From Acorus gramineus (lineage: Eukaryota; Streptophyta; Magnoliopsida; Acorales; Acoraceae): DNA of 64,000 nt. The notes below the pieces were generated by a model. It was not told where the DNA came from. It ran no database searches and saw only the letters and a program-made list of their open reading frames with translations. The stretch's first letter is position 1; the number at the start of each line of letters is the position of its first letter. Positions 50,352 through 62,171 of this stretch are shown piece after piece. Where the stretch lies: assembly GCA_030737835.1 (NCBI GenBank), contig CM060855.1, positions 8,347,434-8,411,433 of the forward strand, read 5' to 3'. The translations under genes and the position numbers were made by a program.

Positions 50352-53300
50352 TTAATCATCCCATGGGGGCAACTCTTTAGGCATGGGAGGAGCCAAGAAT
50401 GGATGTTGAAGCAACTGAGGTATCTTCCACCTTTCATTGCGATCCCATGCAAGACATTTCTTCATAAGATCGATTAACCACATGTTTGGAAGTGGGTCAT
50501 AAGATATCTTGTGGTTTCTGTCAGTTATAACCTTGAACTTGGCCCAAAATGTCTTGTAATCTGAAAAAGGTGTCTTACAATACACCATTTGGTAAAGAAT
50601 GCAACCGAGGGACCAGATATCAGATGGCCGTCCGCATTTGATGGTGTTTACGCTCGCATCATGTTCATTCCACATGAAAGCTTCGGGGGACATGTAATTA
50701 AGTGTGCCTACCTACAGAAGAATGTATAGGAATGTGAATACACAATAGCTCTTTTTTTATTCCTTTTTCATTTTTGCTGTTTCATTAAAGGTTTCATGGA
50801 AACCTGAGAATCTCGTTGAATGTTAGTTGTGTCACTCATTATAGCTTTTGCGATGCCAAAATCTATCAGCTTTAATGAGCCTTTGACAAGCAGGAAGTTG
50901 GCAGGCTTCAAGTCCGAATGAACAATTCGTTCCTCGTGTATTGTATTCACAGCTAGAAGCATTTGCTGTAGATAGAAATTGCATGAGCTTTCCTGGGGAA
51001 GAACCAAGCATTTTCTATTTTGTGCATATTGGAGAAGAATTCGAAGTAATCTGCACAAACTATGAGGCATGCAGATAATATTCCAGTCAAGAATACAAAT
51101 TGATTGTACTTACTATACCATATTTGACCATTACTAAATTATTATTATTAATTTTAAGAAGAATGCCTTTTCATTGGCAAAGAGTAATAACAAGATCATA
51201 TTATAATGTATCATATTAAAAGATCAATCCACACACCATTTTCCGCGCATAGCCTTCTCGGTGAGAATTTTAAATGCCGCACAAGTCCACAATGTTATTG
51301 GTGAAGCATATTAGATTATGATAAATGCAAGAAATGCTTCACTATAGAAGCACAAGGAGAGATCAAGAAGATGTTGAATGCAATGGCAAAAGGTTTCCCT
51401 ATAAAATATTAGATTCAACCGAAAAATTAAATAAGTATCATATAAATGAAATGAATTGGAGTATGACTGGATAGGCTTTGAGTGGTTTACATAAAAAGTA
51501 CATGTTTAGTGGGCAGGACCACCAGGCAGCTATATTTTAACTCTATAGGCTATTCCTGTCAAGTTATTTTCTAAAATTTTCCCGAATTCAGACATGTTTA
51601 TAGATAGCATATAACCTATTTGCCTCTTAAGATAAATTCATTTCCAACAATATAAATGAAAACATGAAGACAAATGTAAAATTTGAGTGACAGCAAGACA
51701 CTTAGGACAACAACTTAATGGACTGACAATAGATATGGGCCTCTCAAGCTATAGATCTCCAAGAACCAGCCGACATTTAATAATGAATAATAACAATTTT
51801 ATCCCGGGTAATATTGATTTTCATCTTTTGAAGAATTGAATATATAAACAAATGCAAGAATAGAATTTCCATTCTTTTAGACCTGCAAAAATTTGATATA
51901 TGTTACATTAATTCAAGCCAAGCTGATTTCTTCATTTTGAGATACTTATCTATGATGTATGCACATCTGTATTAAGGAAAAAAATTAAAAAAATAACGCT
52001 AACCTACACATGTTTTGTAGACCTAACAACAAGGCAAAGGTGAAATAAAAGGACCTGCCAATAGAATCGAAGCCAATTCTCATCGATGTTCAAGTTTGAA
52101 CCATCAGTTTCCTTCCATTTCTGTGCCACCATGTGAGCAAGATCCACTTCCCCATATTCGAGCACCATATAGATATATGCATCATTCTTAATCCTTCCAT
52201 CCATGTTTTTAGTTGAACCATTCATTACATCTTCAAGCAATGCTCTATCTGTCACCTACAAAGAAGAGGCATACTTTGTCAATATTGGTGCTGAACATAT
52301 TATGTAAGTAAAAGAAAGTATTGGACATTGACCATTATTTGAGGACAACTAAGTCACAATAAAAGCATTAGGCCGTCATCTTTCAGCAAGCCTTGGAAAA
52401 CATATAAATATATAATTGATAATAAAGATATATATGTGTTCAGGACTGATGACTAAGAAGATAGTAAACAGCGCACACAATTAATATAGATAATGCTCAT
52501 AACCAGGTCCAAGATTTTTCTTAAAAGGAATCTTTATAAAAGTGGAATATCATATCAGTTTTTATCAGCACAAATGTAAGACTAATCCAATACCGTGCCT
52601 CCTAAGAGATGGACTTACATATTGCTTCAGAAATTTAGTACTTCTTTCAAAAAATTGCTGTCAATGACCCACAAAATATCTTATGGTTGCAACTTTTTAA
52701 AAATTTACTGATCATTCTTGATTCATATATTCAATAATGGTAGTCATTATGCAGAATATAGAAAATGATTCAATACAAACCATGATAACTAAATCATTTT
52801 CTATTGATGCTTAAAAACACACTATTAAACCTTGGAAGACGTTTTTCAGAGACAGCAATTATGTGAAATATATAAACAACATTTCAAGAATTAGAGAAAC
52901 AACATCTTCAAGGCTCTTATTACACTATGTCACCATTGCCTGCATAAAATCTTATTACAACACACATACCTCATAATCAATGAGTTGTATTATACTGTTC
53001 TTCCCCTTGAGCTTGTTTAAATATAAAATCTCTTGACAAAACCCATAAGCTGTAGGATAGTCACGACCTTTGAGCTTGATCTTTTTTAGAGCATAGATGG
53101 TGCAATCCGATGCAATGACTTTATGAACCTCACTACTTCCTCCGCTGCCTATTTTCCCGAGCTTCTGATAGAGCTTCCCATTAACCTTATAGAAAGCCTC
53201 AGAGTCACTATGCTTTTTATGATGAGCCTTTTCCATTATGCTTGGTGGGGGTGGCTTTGAATTCACATTTGATAATGAATTCTTTGTCAACAAAGCTGGA

Positions 53301-55051
53301 TCTCTAACATCACTTAAAATAGATTCTCTTTTATGAGATCTCTCATCAAGATGATTATCCTTTGGTAATTCTACAACACCATCATTTTCCTTAGAGAGGG
53401 AACCCTTGCCCTCTAATGCTTGGGTCAATACAGAAGTTTGTGAAGCCAAACTATTCGGCATGCGGTTTCCTCTGGTGACAGGTTGGGGATCTAGATCAGA
53501 CTCTTCAATTTCAGTGTGTAATCCACTCTCTCTACAAGAACGGGGACTGTAAGTTGTGGACGTCAGCCTAGGGGCTGAAGTTGAATTGACAGACATAGTT
53601 GTAGCACATGAAGCAATAGAAGCCAAAGACCGAGTCATGTGATGGACATTCATGAAATGCTCATTGTGGTGCGGCTCTGTTCTGTCTAAAAGCTGGTCAT
53701 TCAAGCCACATGATCTGATGTGTTCCAAATCTTGCTGCTTGAGGTCTTCATAGTTCATAGCCGCAGGCCTTGCATGGTTGTACGAGCTGCTTTGACCCTC
53801 TGTCAACATAATAGATGTCCAGTCCTTTATGATAATACATGATATAATCTGCACGCTCATCCCCCACTGGCGATGTATTTTGACAGGGAACAAGGGACAG
53901 AACGATAGAACGAAGATTGGAAACAAAATGCAATTCATTAAGATCAAATATTCAATATATTCAAATGGACGTATATAAGCAGGAAGGATAGTCTGTCACA
54001 TACCAAGGTTTGGGGTGAATTCTGCAAAATTTTCTGCTTTCACATAATCGGATTTTTGGAACATGAGCCACACATGACTACAAGCTTGGTTTTTGATAAA
54101 AGTGGATTTGAAATGATAGTTATAAAAAGCCTCAACATGATTATTATTTTTTTGGCAAAAATCTGTGAAAACCCGGTTCTTCCTCAAATTGGAATCGGGT
54201 AAAAAATCCGATTTTAAAAAGTGGTACAAAGCACAACCTAGATACAAAGAATATCATGTGTGCCAATATACATTACCAACTCACATAAATTCAGAATAGA
54301 ATGGGAAAAAAAAATCACACCTAAAACAAGATTCATTAGTAAATCATGCTAATCAAATTATCCTATTATATTTCCTAAATAACAAAGAAACCCAATTTAC
54401 ACTGGTAGCAGATAAATCAAAGATTCAGAGACTCCAAGACAAACATAAACAGCACAAGTCCCAAAAGTAGACATTTTTTACCTGAAAGACAAAGATTAAA
54501 GAGAGAAAAAAATTACCCCGAGAGGTGAAGACTCGTCCGCCAGCATCTCCTCCCGTCAGAACCTGCACTCTCTTCGGCCCACCATAACCATCCATCACAA
54601 CCTTCGATACAGCGAACCCATCACCATCTCCGTCATACCCCTTCCGGTGACCCAGAGCCACCGCTCTCCCTTCCTCGAATGTCAAGGTGCCCGAAACCGA
54701 GGGGATGGTGACGGAGGACTCCTCGGCAGTGGCGGCGGCGGCGGCGACCACCGCCGCAACACTCTTCCTCTCCCCGGTGGCGGTTTTTCCGGGCGGTCCC
54801 TTCTGGGAGACCAGAATCCGCCGCGCGCGGGGCAAGTTCGATGGCATCACACCTAAACCACAAAAACAAACCCTAAAAACCCACTTTTTCTGTGCGCGTG
54901 AGATTGAGAGAGGGGGAGGTTTGCGAGAGAGAGTACCGAGGGGTCTGGGACGCTTGAAGACGGCATGGATGTTGCGGACGAAATCGGCGGAGGTGGCGGA
55001 GGAGGAGGAGGAGAGGAGGGGACGCGGAGGGGGGTTAGCCTCCCTCTCCAT
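50352..55051 (-). CDS. MPS1: MPS1-type dual-specificity kinase (spindle assembly checkpoint)
   Basis: Seven exons close into 677 residues: 55051-54937, 54852-54517, 54033-54004, 53799-52970, 52255-52055, 50965-50804 and 50711-50352. The kinase domain fills the C-terminal part. It has the glycine loop [13 protein letters not shown], the ATP-binding lysine in [22 protein letters not shown], the [11 protein letters not shown] catalytic loop that marks the MPS1/TTK family in place of HRDLKxx[36 protein letters not shown] and a short basic/acidic tail. The N-terminal half is Ser/Pro-rich and weakly structured, as usual in plant MPS1. MPS1 phosphorylates kinetochore proteins to signal unattached chromosomes. 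Exon 3 is only 30 nt and exon 4's acceptor was chosen to keep phase, so that junction is the least certain part. The start ATG is followed by [11 protein letters not shown] with no upstream in-frame alternative that looks like protein. Confidence 0.9.
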
Positions 55052-55330
55052 TGGAGGATGTCCGAAGGGTTGGAGGAGGAGAGAGAGTGTGAATTGATCG
55101 GACGGGCGTTGAAGGAGTTCACGGGATGGACGGTGGAGGAGGGTCCTCCATTGGAGGGAGCACCGGATGGGATTTGTCTGGTCGGGCCGGGCAGGGTTGG
55201 GGACTGGGGGGGAAGAGGAAGGATTTTGAAATCGTGGAGTTTGGCACGTGTTTGTTGTACGTGTGAACCGAGATCGTTTTACAGTGAGACGGTTGTTCCC
55301 AATCATGGGTTAGTTACGGCGGTTACATAA

Positions 55331-56580
55331 CCGACACACTCTGCCCACAGTTGCCGCAGTTACATAACCGACCACACCTTGCCCACTTTGCGTGCATCGT
55401 GTGTCACGTCGCCCCACAAGTTGCCCATGATCCTGCTTCACGCGTCCGAGACTCCGCTTATTCTCGCTCACGTGCTAAGTGGTCCGGCCAGTGTGAATGA
55501 TGCATGCCCACTCCGTTGCCCACGCGCGCATCTCACCCACTTCCACGTTCCGTTGCAACTGTCTACCCTCGTAGCACATTAGACCGCGTAACCAGCGCGT
55601 CTAACTGCCTACTCTCGCATTCCTTGCAGTTGCCCGCATTCGTGGTGAGCCCGCTTGTGCTACGTCACGTCCTGCACCATGTAACTCACGTTCCCGCAAG
55701 TTTTGTGCAACCGCTCGCCCACTTTCCGATTGCGTCTCCACGTGTCCCACGTTGTGTCATGCACCACGCATCGCTCACGCTTCCGCACCTTGTGGTTGTG
55801 CCACGAGCCATTGTGCACTAATGCACCTAGTGCACACCTTGAGCGCCTTCGGTCACCGTGCCCGGATGCCCAATGGTTCTCCGACTTGTACGCCACGTAC
55901 TGTGCGGATTCCCCTTCTGATGGAGTGATCATTGCGCATCACTCTTGCACGTCCCCACGTGCCCACGTCTGACTTATGCAGTCCAGTCCTTGCCCACACC
56001 TGGTTCATGCACCCTCGTGTTTGCTCACGTCAGTTTCCCATGCACGTGTCAACCACCACGCAGCTCCCCCACGTTTCTTGCAAGGTCAGATCCCTTCTGA
56101 GTGTCCATGTGTCCCCCGAGTCATCGCGCACTCGGTGCACATCTCAGGACACAATTGGCCATGCTGCATTGGTTTCCCCGAGTCCGTCCGGCAGATCCCA
56201 TGGGTGTGCCCGGACTAGATGTCTGGCACTCCAGACATGTTACCCGACACTCCCAATCGAGCTTCCCGACGCCCCTGGTCGAGTTATCCGATATTCCCAG
56301 ATGAATTGCCTGATACTCCCGTTCAGGGCTTCCGATGCTCCCGGCCTGTTGCCCGGCAAGCTCACGTCATTGCGCCCGTGGTGCCGGCTCATTTGGATCA
56401 CGCTTCTCGGTCACGTCTCCATGTATGACTAGGGTCCGTTCCAGCCATCGCCACATGTCTCCGAGCCACGTACGCGTCCACTCTTCTTGGCATGTCCGCA
56501 AGCCATTGCGCACTTGCACACAAACATGCCTGGCACGTGTCCCCTCCACATGCCATGAGTTTTAGGGTGAGACGGTTGGC
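55331..56580. other. GC-rich, CpG-rich segment of unknown nature
   Basis: Just upstream of MPS1 the base composition jumps, with repeated words such as TTGCCCAC, CACGT and GTCACGT, and a degenerate run of about 35-bp units around CCCGACACTCC / CCGATATTCCC at 56220-56350. Open frames exist on both strands, none with a recognisable domain. It could be part of a transposable element or a simple-sequence-derived region. I see no gene. Confidence 0.45.
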
Positions 56581-56851
56581 CTCGCGTTGATGCATTTCAT
56601 TGTTATTTCATGTCATTCATTGATATTTTATGCATTGCATTGAAGTTCATGCTTTGGTAGGAATCCGGATCGTATACCATCCGGCCTAAATACCATCAAG
56701 ACTGTGAATCGAATTGCAATATAATGTTACTCTTTGGATTATGAGTCATTAAGCTGTGCAATTCAATTAATTGACGAGGCAGTTTGATATTGATATTGTT
56801 GATGATATCAGGTATAACTAGATACAAACTCCTTTGGATGACAGTTAGAGT

Positions 56852-57355
56852 TAGTGCTGCAACTTGGACGAGTTAGATTCGGGTTAACTTCAACCCGAAT
56901 CTAACCCGAATTCTAAATTATTCAACCTTAATCCGACCCAACCCGATTTTCAACCCGAATTGAACCAACCCGAACTTAACCCGTAATTAAATAAACCAAC
57001 CTGACCTAACCCGAATTGGACCAACCCGACCCAACCCGAATTTCTAACATGATGTGCAAATTAAATAAATCAACCCGACCCAACCCGTAAGATTAACTAG
57101 GTTTACCTAAAATTTGAACTATCCAGATTAAAAGCTACAGAATGAACGGCCATTATTTTTTTTTAACTATTAGTTTACGGGTTCGGGTTGGGTCAGGTTG
57201 GGAGTGAGGCTAACCCGAATCCAACCCGATTTCTGAGTCAACCGGAATTGATCAACTCGAAACCGAACCCGAATTCGATTTAATCAACCCAACCCATGTA
57301 AAAATCAGGTTCAACCTGTCGGATTCGGATTCAACCCGACCCAAGTTATAGCCCT
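56852..57355. mobile_element. hAT-like MITE rich in AACCCGACCC repeats
   Basis: It begins TAGTGCTGCAACTTGG and ends CCAAGTTATAGCCCTA, an imperfect inverted pair (13 of 16). The interior is made of AACCCGAATC / AACCCGACCCAA words, with a complementary stretch (GGGTTCGGGTTGGGTCAGG) near 57180. No coding sequence. The target duplication is not clear. Confidence 0.65.
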
Positions 57356-57558
57356 AGTTGAAGTGTTTGGATCTCACTTGGGCTTCGACCATAATGGGTT
57401 AAATCAACAACACTAATAAGATGCATAATTCATTATTCATTCACAAAAGCCATCTAAAAGATGAGTTTATTAAACATGAGGGGTAAAATTATAATTCACG
57501 AGGGGTTATTTGTATTATTTTTTTTTTTTCTAGTATACATAGACTTATTTGTATTATT

Positions 57559-57612
57559 TCAACCAGAGGACGCATAATTTATAGACTTCGCAATAAAGAT
57601 TCGAACGAGTAA
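57559..57612 (+). pseudogene. infA: Plastid infA 3' end (translation initiation factor 1 fragment)
   Basis: The plus-strand frame reads S-T-R-GRIIYRLRNKDSNE then TAA, the C-terminus of plastid IF-1. Only about 17 codons are present, so it is an inserted fragment without function. Confidence 0.8.
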
Positions 57613-57725
57613 ATAAATGGTTTTTAACTATTCTTTTCATGGGGATACAACTCACGGTTTAAAAATGAAAGAAACTTATTTTCTTCCAAAGAGTAGATTC
57701 AGAATTAAGGTAAGGAATTAGAAAT

Positions 57726-57836
57726 ATGAAAATAAGAGCCTCTGTTCGTAAAATTTGCGAAAAATGTCGACTAATCCGTAGGCGGGGACGAATTATAGTT
57801 ATTTGTTATAATCCGAAACATAAACAAAGACATGGT
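57726..57836 (+). pseudogene. rpl36: Plastid rpl36 copy lacking its stop
   Basis: It starts ATGAAAATAAGAGCCTCTGT and encodes [20 protein letters not shown] through K-H-K-Q-R-H-G, the 37-residue plastid ribosomal protein L36 with its zinc-finger cysteines. Where the plastid gene normally stops, the frame runs on into unrelated sequence, so the insertion ends here. The near-intact sequence suggests a fairly recent transfer. It has no transit peptide and is unlikely to be functional. Confidence 0.9.
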
Positions 57837-58312
57837 TTGGATAACGGATATTCTAAGAATATTCTAATTCTATTTGAGTTAGTTAAGGCTGATTTGGACT
57901 TTATTATAGGTTTCTGGGGGTTATTTGAATTTCAAAAAAAGGCAAAGGGTTACTTGGATTTACATAAGACTATGAGGGGTTATATGCATTTTTTCGTAAA
58001 TAAAAATATATTTATTTAATTCATACGAAATGTATTTTATTTCTCATTTAATCCATATTTTAAAAAAAACCAAGGTGTTGTTTGGTTCAACTTTTTTTCA
58101 GTACTTATACCACTTAAAGCTGAAAATCAGATATAATTTTGTTTGGTTGGGTGTCCAATAACCTCATATTAGTTTCCTCGTTCAGACATTTTTCTCAACA
58201 TATATTCAGCCATCGAAAGTCACTTATACAATTCAGTGTTCAGTGTTCAGCGAGTCGTTCTCGCTATGAAAATACCAAAGTACCCCTGACTTTGGTTGGA
58301 AATTACATAGGG

Positions 58313-58320
58313 TATATAAA
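58313..58320 (+). promoter_or_regulatory. TATA box of the Harbinger-like locus
   Basis: TATATAAA sits in GGGTATATAAACCC and is followed about 20-35 bp later by a pyrimidine patch (TCTCCCCTCTCTCTCCTC). This is a strong plant core promoter driving the leader exon that starts near 58345. Confidence 0.7.
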
Positions 58321-58402
58321 CCCTTTCCAAATAAACATTCTCCCCTCTCTCTCCTCACTTTGGCTGAGCCGACTTCACCACCTGCGAACCCTAAATCGGA
58401 CG

Positions 58403-58832
58403 TCTTCTTCACGATCGAGCAGAGGCAGAGTGTTTGATTTTCTTCTGAACTGATCCAGGCCAGTCCGATCTGCACTTCCTCACGATTCACGAGCAGAGTA
58501 TCCGATCTCCCTCTCACCGTCTCCAACGACTGTGCCGATTCTCTCCGATCTGCTTCCTCCTCTTGTATTTTTCGCCTCGTCAGCCATCGATCTAGGTAAA
58601 ACCGACCACATCTCTTGTATTCTTCTTCACGATCGAGCAGAGGCAGAGTGTTTGATTTTCTTCTGAACTGATCCAGGCCAGTCCGATCTGCACTTCCTCA
58701 CGATTCACGAGCAGAGTATCCGATCTCCCTCTCACCGTCTCCAACGACTGTGCCGATTCTCTCCGATCTGCTTCCTCCTCTTGTATTTTTCGCCTCCTCA
58801 GCCATCGATCTAGGTAAAACCGACCACATCTC
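58403..58832 (+). repeat. 218-bp tandem duplication of the 5' leader exon and its splice donor
   Basis: 58403-58614 and 58621-58832 differ at about one position. Each ends with CATCGATCTAG followed by GTAAAACC, a good splice donor (GT at 58596 and 58814). The first in-frame product downstream starts at 60725, just after an acceptor-like TATCTTTTAG, so this is read as a 5' untranslated exon followed by an intron of about 1.9 kb. Confidence 0.85.
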
Positions 58833-60718
58833 CTTGGATCATGTACTGATCCATAGATTTCGATGAAAAATTGTTTAGGTTTTCATAGCGTATGAATGTA
58901 TATATGTTGCATGATCTGAAATGTGTGGTTTTTTTTTTCTATGGATCGATCAGATGTGAAAGTTGGTGATTCATAGGTTTTTCAGTGCAAAACCTCATTT
59001 GTTCAAGTGGGATTGTGTTTGATTGTGATTTTATAGATTGGATTTGCATATCATAGCGTATTGATTGTGATTTTATTGATTGGATTTGCATATTTTATAA
59101 TCTTCAGGGGACAAATTAATAAGCATGTCTGAGTCTCATTTCAGGGCTTGATATTGTTAAATTAGCTGCATTCCATGGGGGTTTAGACATTCCCTCGGAC
59201 TGAATATGAACTCTCTGACACTTCATAAGCATTACCAAAGGCTATATGTTGTTATTCAAATGACTTGTAAAATCTTTAGTATTAGACATGCCTTGTAGCA
59301 TTGGGGACTGACATAAGTTTAGATATATAAATCATGCTAATAAAATGGCTATCTTGTGTCTTTATCAGACTTTACAGTTGTCCTCCATACTGAAAAACTA
59401 CAGATGACAGTAGATTACACACTTTCAAGTCAGATGGGTCTGTGTGATTTTAATTTGTCTATATGTTGTTATGCAAAGTCACAGCAGACTTATCCATTGA
59501 TTAACTAGGAGAACCTTAAAAAATTGATGGATAGAAAATATGTCTGAACAAGTTTTGAAATCCAAAAGTACTCACTTCAAAACAATTCTATCATTTGAAT
59601 TCAACACAACAATATGTACAAAAATTTGCCTACACACACAAGAATAAAACTATCTACAATACATAAAAAGTAGGAAAATGATGTATGAGCAATGAAAACC
59701 TACCTCATAAGCATGTCCTTTATCCTCAACATCCTCAAAAAGAGAGTAATAATATGCAGGATCATAGATGGAGCCGCCTAAAAATTCATGTTCCATTGGA
59801 ATTTTGTCTATCTATTTCATGAGCAGGGGGATTCAAAAAACTGCTGCTTATGTCCAAATTGTCCATTGACGAAGCCCCCAATCTGTATATCTGAATCCAT
59901 AACAATGAGGACAAAAACCTCATTGAAAAGCCGATTATCTGCATTGCTAGAAGAAGCTTGACAGAAAAGATAATGGAAAATCCACCTCTCTCAGAAGATG
60001 CATTCCTGCATGCACAATCACAAGGTTTAATGTTTACTGATGTAACAAATACTAAAATAATTTAGAATATGATAGTACATTGAACACAGAGCGCACAAAC
60101 CAAGAATATACACCACAGAATAGACACATTAATGGTCAGCCTCTTTTGCTTTTTTATTTTATCTTTGTTTTGAGATCTCTCCTTTATTTTATCCTCCATC
60201 CTGTCTTATAAACAACACTGTTCTAATTGCACTTAATTAGCCTCAATCCACCTGGGAAAAATGTCCACTATATGTCTCCATAAACAATCGAGCTCTTGCA
60301 TTGGGCTCTAAGAACAATCTAATTTGATCTTCATAGTACCTCCCATGAACAACATGGCTTCACATAGACTAAGCATTAACAATGAACCTCTATAGCCATT
60401 TACCCAATTGGATCTGTCCCCACTGACTATTTTTGGTATCCCTACTGCTATCAGTTCTCCCTTTCATATATCAGCTAAAAAAAAACCCCTCATATCATAC
60501 TTGCATCGCGGTCTACTGGATATACATGTGTTTTTTTGAATTTGATATATTAAAACTTACCTGTCCTTGTTGAACATGTGTCAGAACTATTCAAAATCTC
60601 CCCCAATATCAAGAAAAGAAAAAAACTAGGGAATTTTTATTTGATTGATTTGATTGAACCACATGATCAAGTAACTTAAATATATGCTCTCACATGTTGA
60701 TACCCTCATTGTATCTTT
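58833..60718 (+). other. Inferred 5' UTR intron of the Harbinger-like locus
   Basis: AT-rich, with no coding sequence recognised. It is bounded by the donor at 58814 (or 58596) and an acceptor-like TTTTAG just before 60720. Inferred from splice signals only. Confidence 0.4.
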
Positions 60719-60724
60719 TAGCTA

Positions 60725-61690
60725 ATGGAATCAAGCCGTGGGAGGGCTGCATGGAGTCCAGAGATGAAAAAAATGTTTATAGATCTATGCTTAGATCAAG
60801 TTAAGATAGGGGGTCGGCCTGGTGCTAATCTGAAAACATCGGCGTGGAAGAAGGTGAGGGAAGAATTTAATCAAAGGAACTTGGTCAATTATGAACAGAA
60901 ACAATTCAAGAATTATTGGGACATGCTGAGGAAACAATGGAACACATGGAAGAGATTGATTTCTCTGACTGGCATAGGAGAGGTTGCCCCTGGGCAAACC
61001 GTCCAGATGGATCAGGAGAGATGGGATGAGCACATTAAGGTATAATCCATTGAATTTGTTCATAATTTCTAAAGCTTGAAAAGCATTTGATAAATTCCTC
61101 AATTATTTGAATTACAGGCTTATCCCGATGCGAAACAGTTTCGAAACAAACCTCTTCCTCATGCCGATGAGATGGAACAATTGTTCGGGGGGGTCACGGC
61201 CACGGGGGAACACAGATTTGGTTCTGCTGATGATGACCACCTTCTTGATGATTACATATCGACTTCCCATAACCCAACACCAAATACGGAAACTTCAAGT
61301 CCACCACTGGGTCCTGAAGGTTCAGGTGAACCCGATCCTGTCCAAACCGAGTCAAACTATGAGGAACGCATGTCGGACGTTCGACGCAAACGTCCGTGTC
61401 CTAGTAGACGTAGGAGGAACAATGAGGATAGCATTGTTGATAAGATTGATGGGGTGCTAGATAAGATTGTCAATTCCGCCAGCAGTCAAGCACCAATTTC
61501 GACACATATAGTACCCACAGTTGATGAATGTTATGCATCCCTCCGTGAGACCCCTTCGTTTGTGCCCGGTACCCCCCTCTACATAAATGCTCTGAGATTC
61601 ATCAACATTCCCGAGAATCGACGACTTTGGATGCTGGAGCTTGATCCAACTTCAAGGGCTATGTTGGTGGAGGCTCATTTCAGTGGCTAG
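60725..61690 (+). CDS. Myb/SANT-like DNA-binding protein (PIF/Harbinger ORF1 type)
   Basis: Two exons (60725-61039 and 61118-61690, GT-AG, phase 0) give 295 residues. Residues about 8-105 form a Myb/SANT-like domain of the Myb_DNA-bind_3 kind: AAWSPEMKKMFIDLCLDQV, SAWKKVREEFNQR and FKNYWDMLRKQWNTWKRL. The middle is acidic and then basic (R-R-K-R-P-C-P-S-R-R-R-R), fitting nuclear location. The C-terminal region has LRFINIPENRRLWMLELDP. In PIF/Harbinger elements a protein of this kind works with the transposase on the element ends; free-standing plant genes of this family also exist. Its position 480 bp ahead of a Harbinger transposase on the same strand favours the transposon role. Confidence 0.87.
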
Positions 61691-61934
61691 AGTATTCGGT
61701 GCCTTGTTTACTGATGTTTGATGTGACTTGAACTATGTCCTAAGTATCTATGTTTGTTTATGTTTTATGAACAGTATATTATGTTTGCTTGTTAAGAATT
61801 CAATAGGACTCCACTATTATGTATCGATACTGTATGGATTGTTCGCTGTGATTTGAACTTGTTAGGTACATGTATTATGAATATGGATGCTTATGTTAGG
61901 TTGGTTTATGTGTGGACTGCATTTTTCTGGGTTT

Positions 61935-62126
61935 GGTATTATGAATGATGGTGTGTTTGGTATTATGAATGATGATGTGTTTGGTATTATGAATGATGAT
62001 GTGTTTGGTATTATGAATGATGGTGTGTTTGGTATTATGAATGATGATGGCATCTGGTATTATGAATGATGATGTGTTTGGTATTATGAATGATGTTGTG
62101 TTTGGTATTATGAATGATAATGTGTT
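61935..62126. repeat. 24-bp minisatellite, 8 copies
   Basis: The unit GGTATTATGAATGATGATGT plus GTTT is repeated eight times with a few changes. The length is a multiple of three, so both strands stay open, but no start context or domain suggests coding. A short phrase TGCATTTTT near 61918 recurs at 62202, so the array may lie between small direct repeats. Confidence 0.93.
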
Positions 62127-62171
62127 GGTGTTCATGGTTTTCTGTTTGTGTTTGCTAATGTAGCAACTATT

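Larger units (their letters stand above)
57559..57836 (+). other. Nuclear insertion of plastid DNA (NUPT): infA 3' end to rpl36
   Basis: The order infA tail, short spacer, rpl36 on one strand is the plastid ribosomal-protein operon order. The flanking DNA is nuclear-like. The right border falls inside or just before the rpl36 stop. The left border lies near the TCAACCAGAGGACGC phrase. Confidence 0.85.

Noticed and set aside
54965..55330. Plus-strand open frame opposite MPS1 exon 1
   Set aside because: It is the complement of the GC-rich coding exon and leader, rich in G and E runs, with no recognised domain.
55932..56432. 166-residue open frame in the GC-rich segment
   Set aside because: Several overlapping frames are open on both strands, as expected from composition, and no family motif was seen.
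57726..58019. 97-residue functional nuclear gene for a ribosomal protein
   Set aside because: The first 37 residues are plastid L36, and the rest is read-through into flanking DNA. There is no transit peptide, so it is a plastid insertion.
61862..62135. Open frames on both strands over the minisatellite
   Set aside because: They arise from a 24-bp unit whose length is a multiple of three. No domain, and no support for translation.
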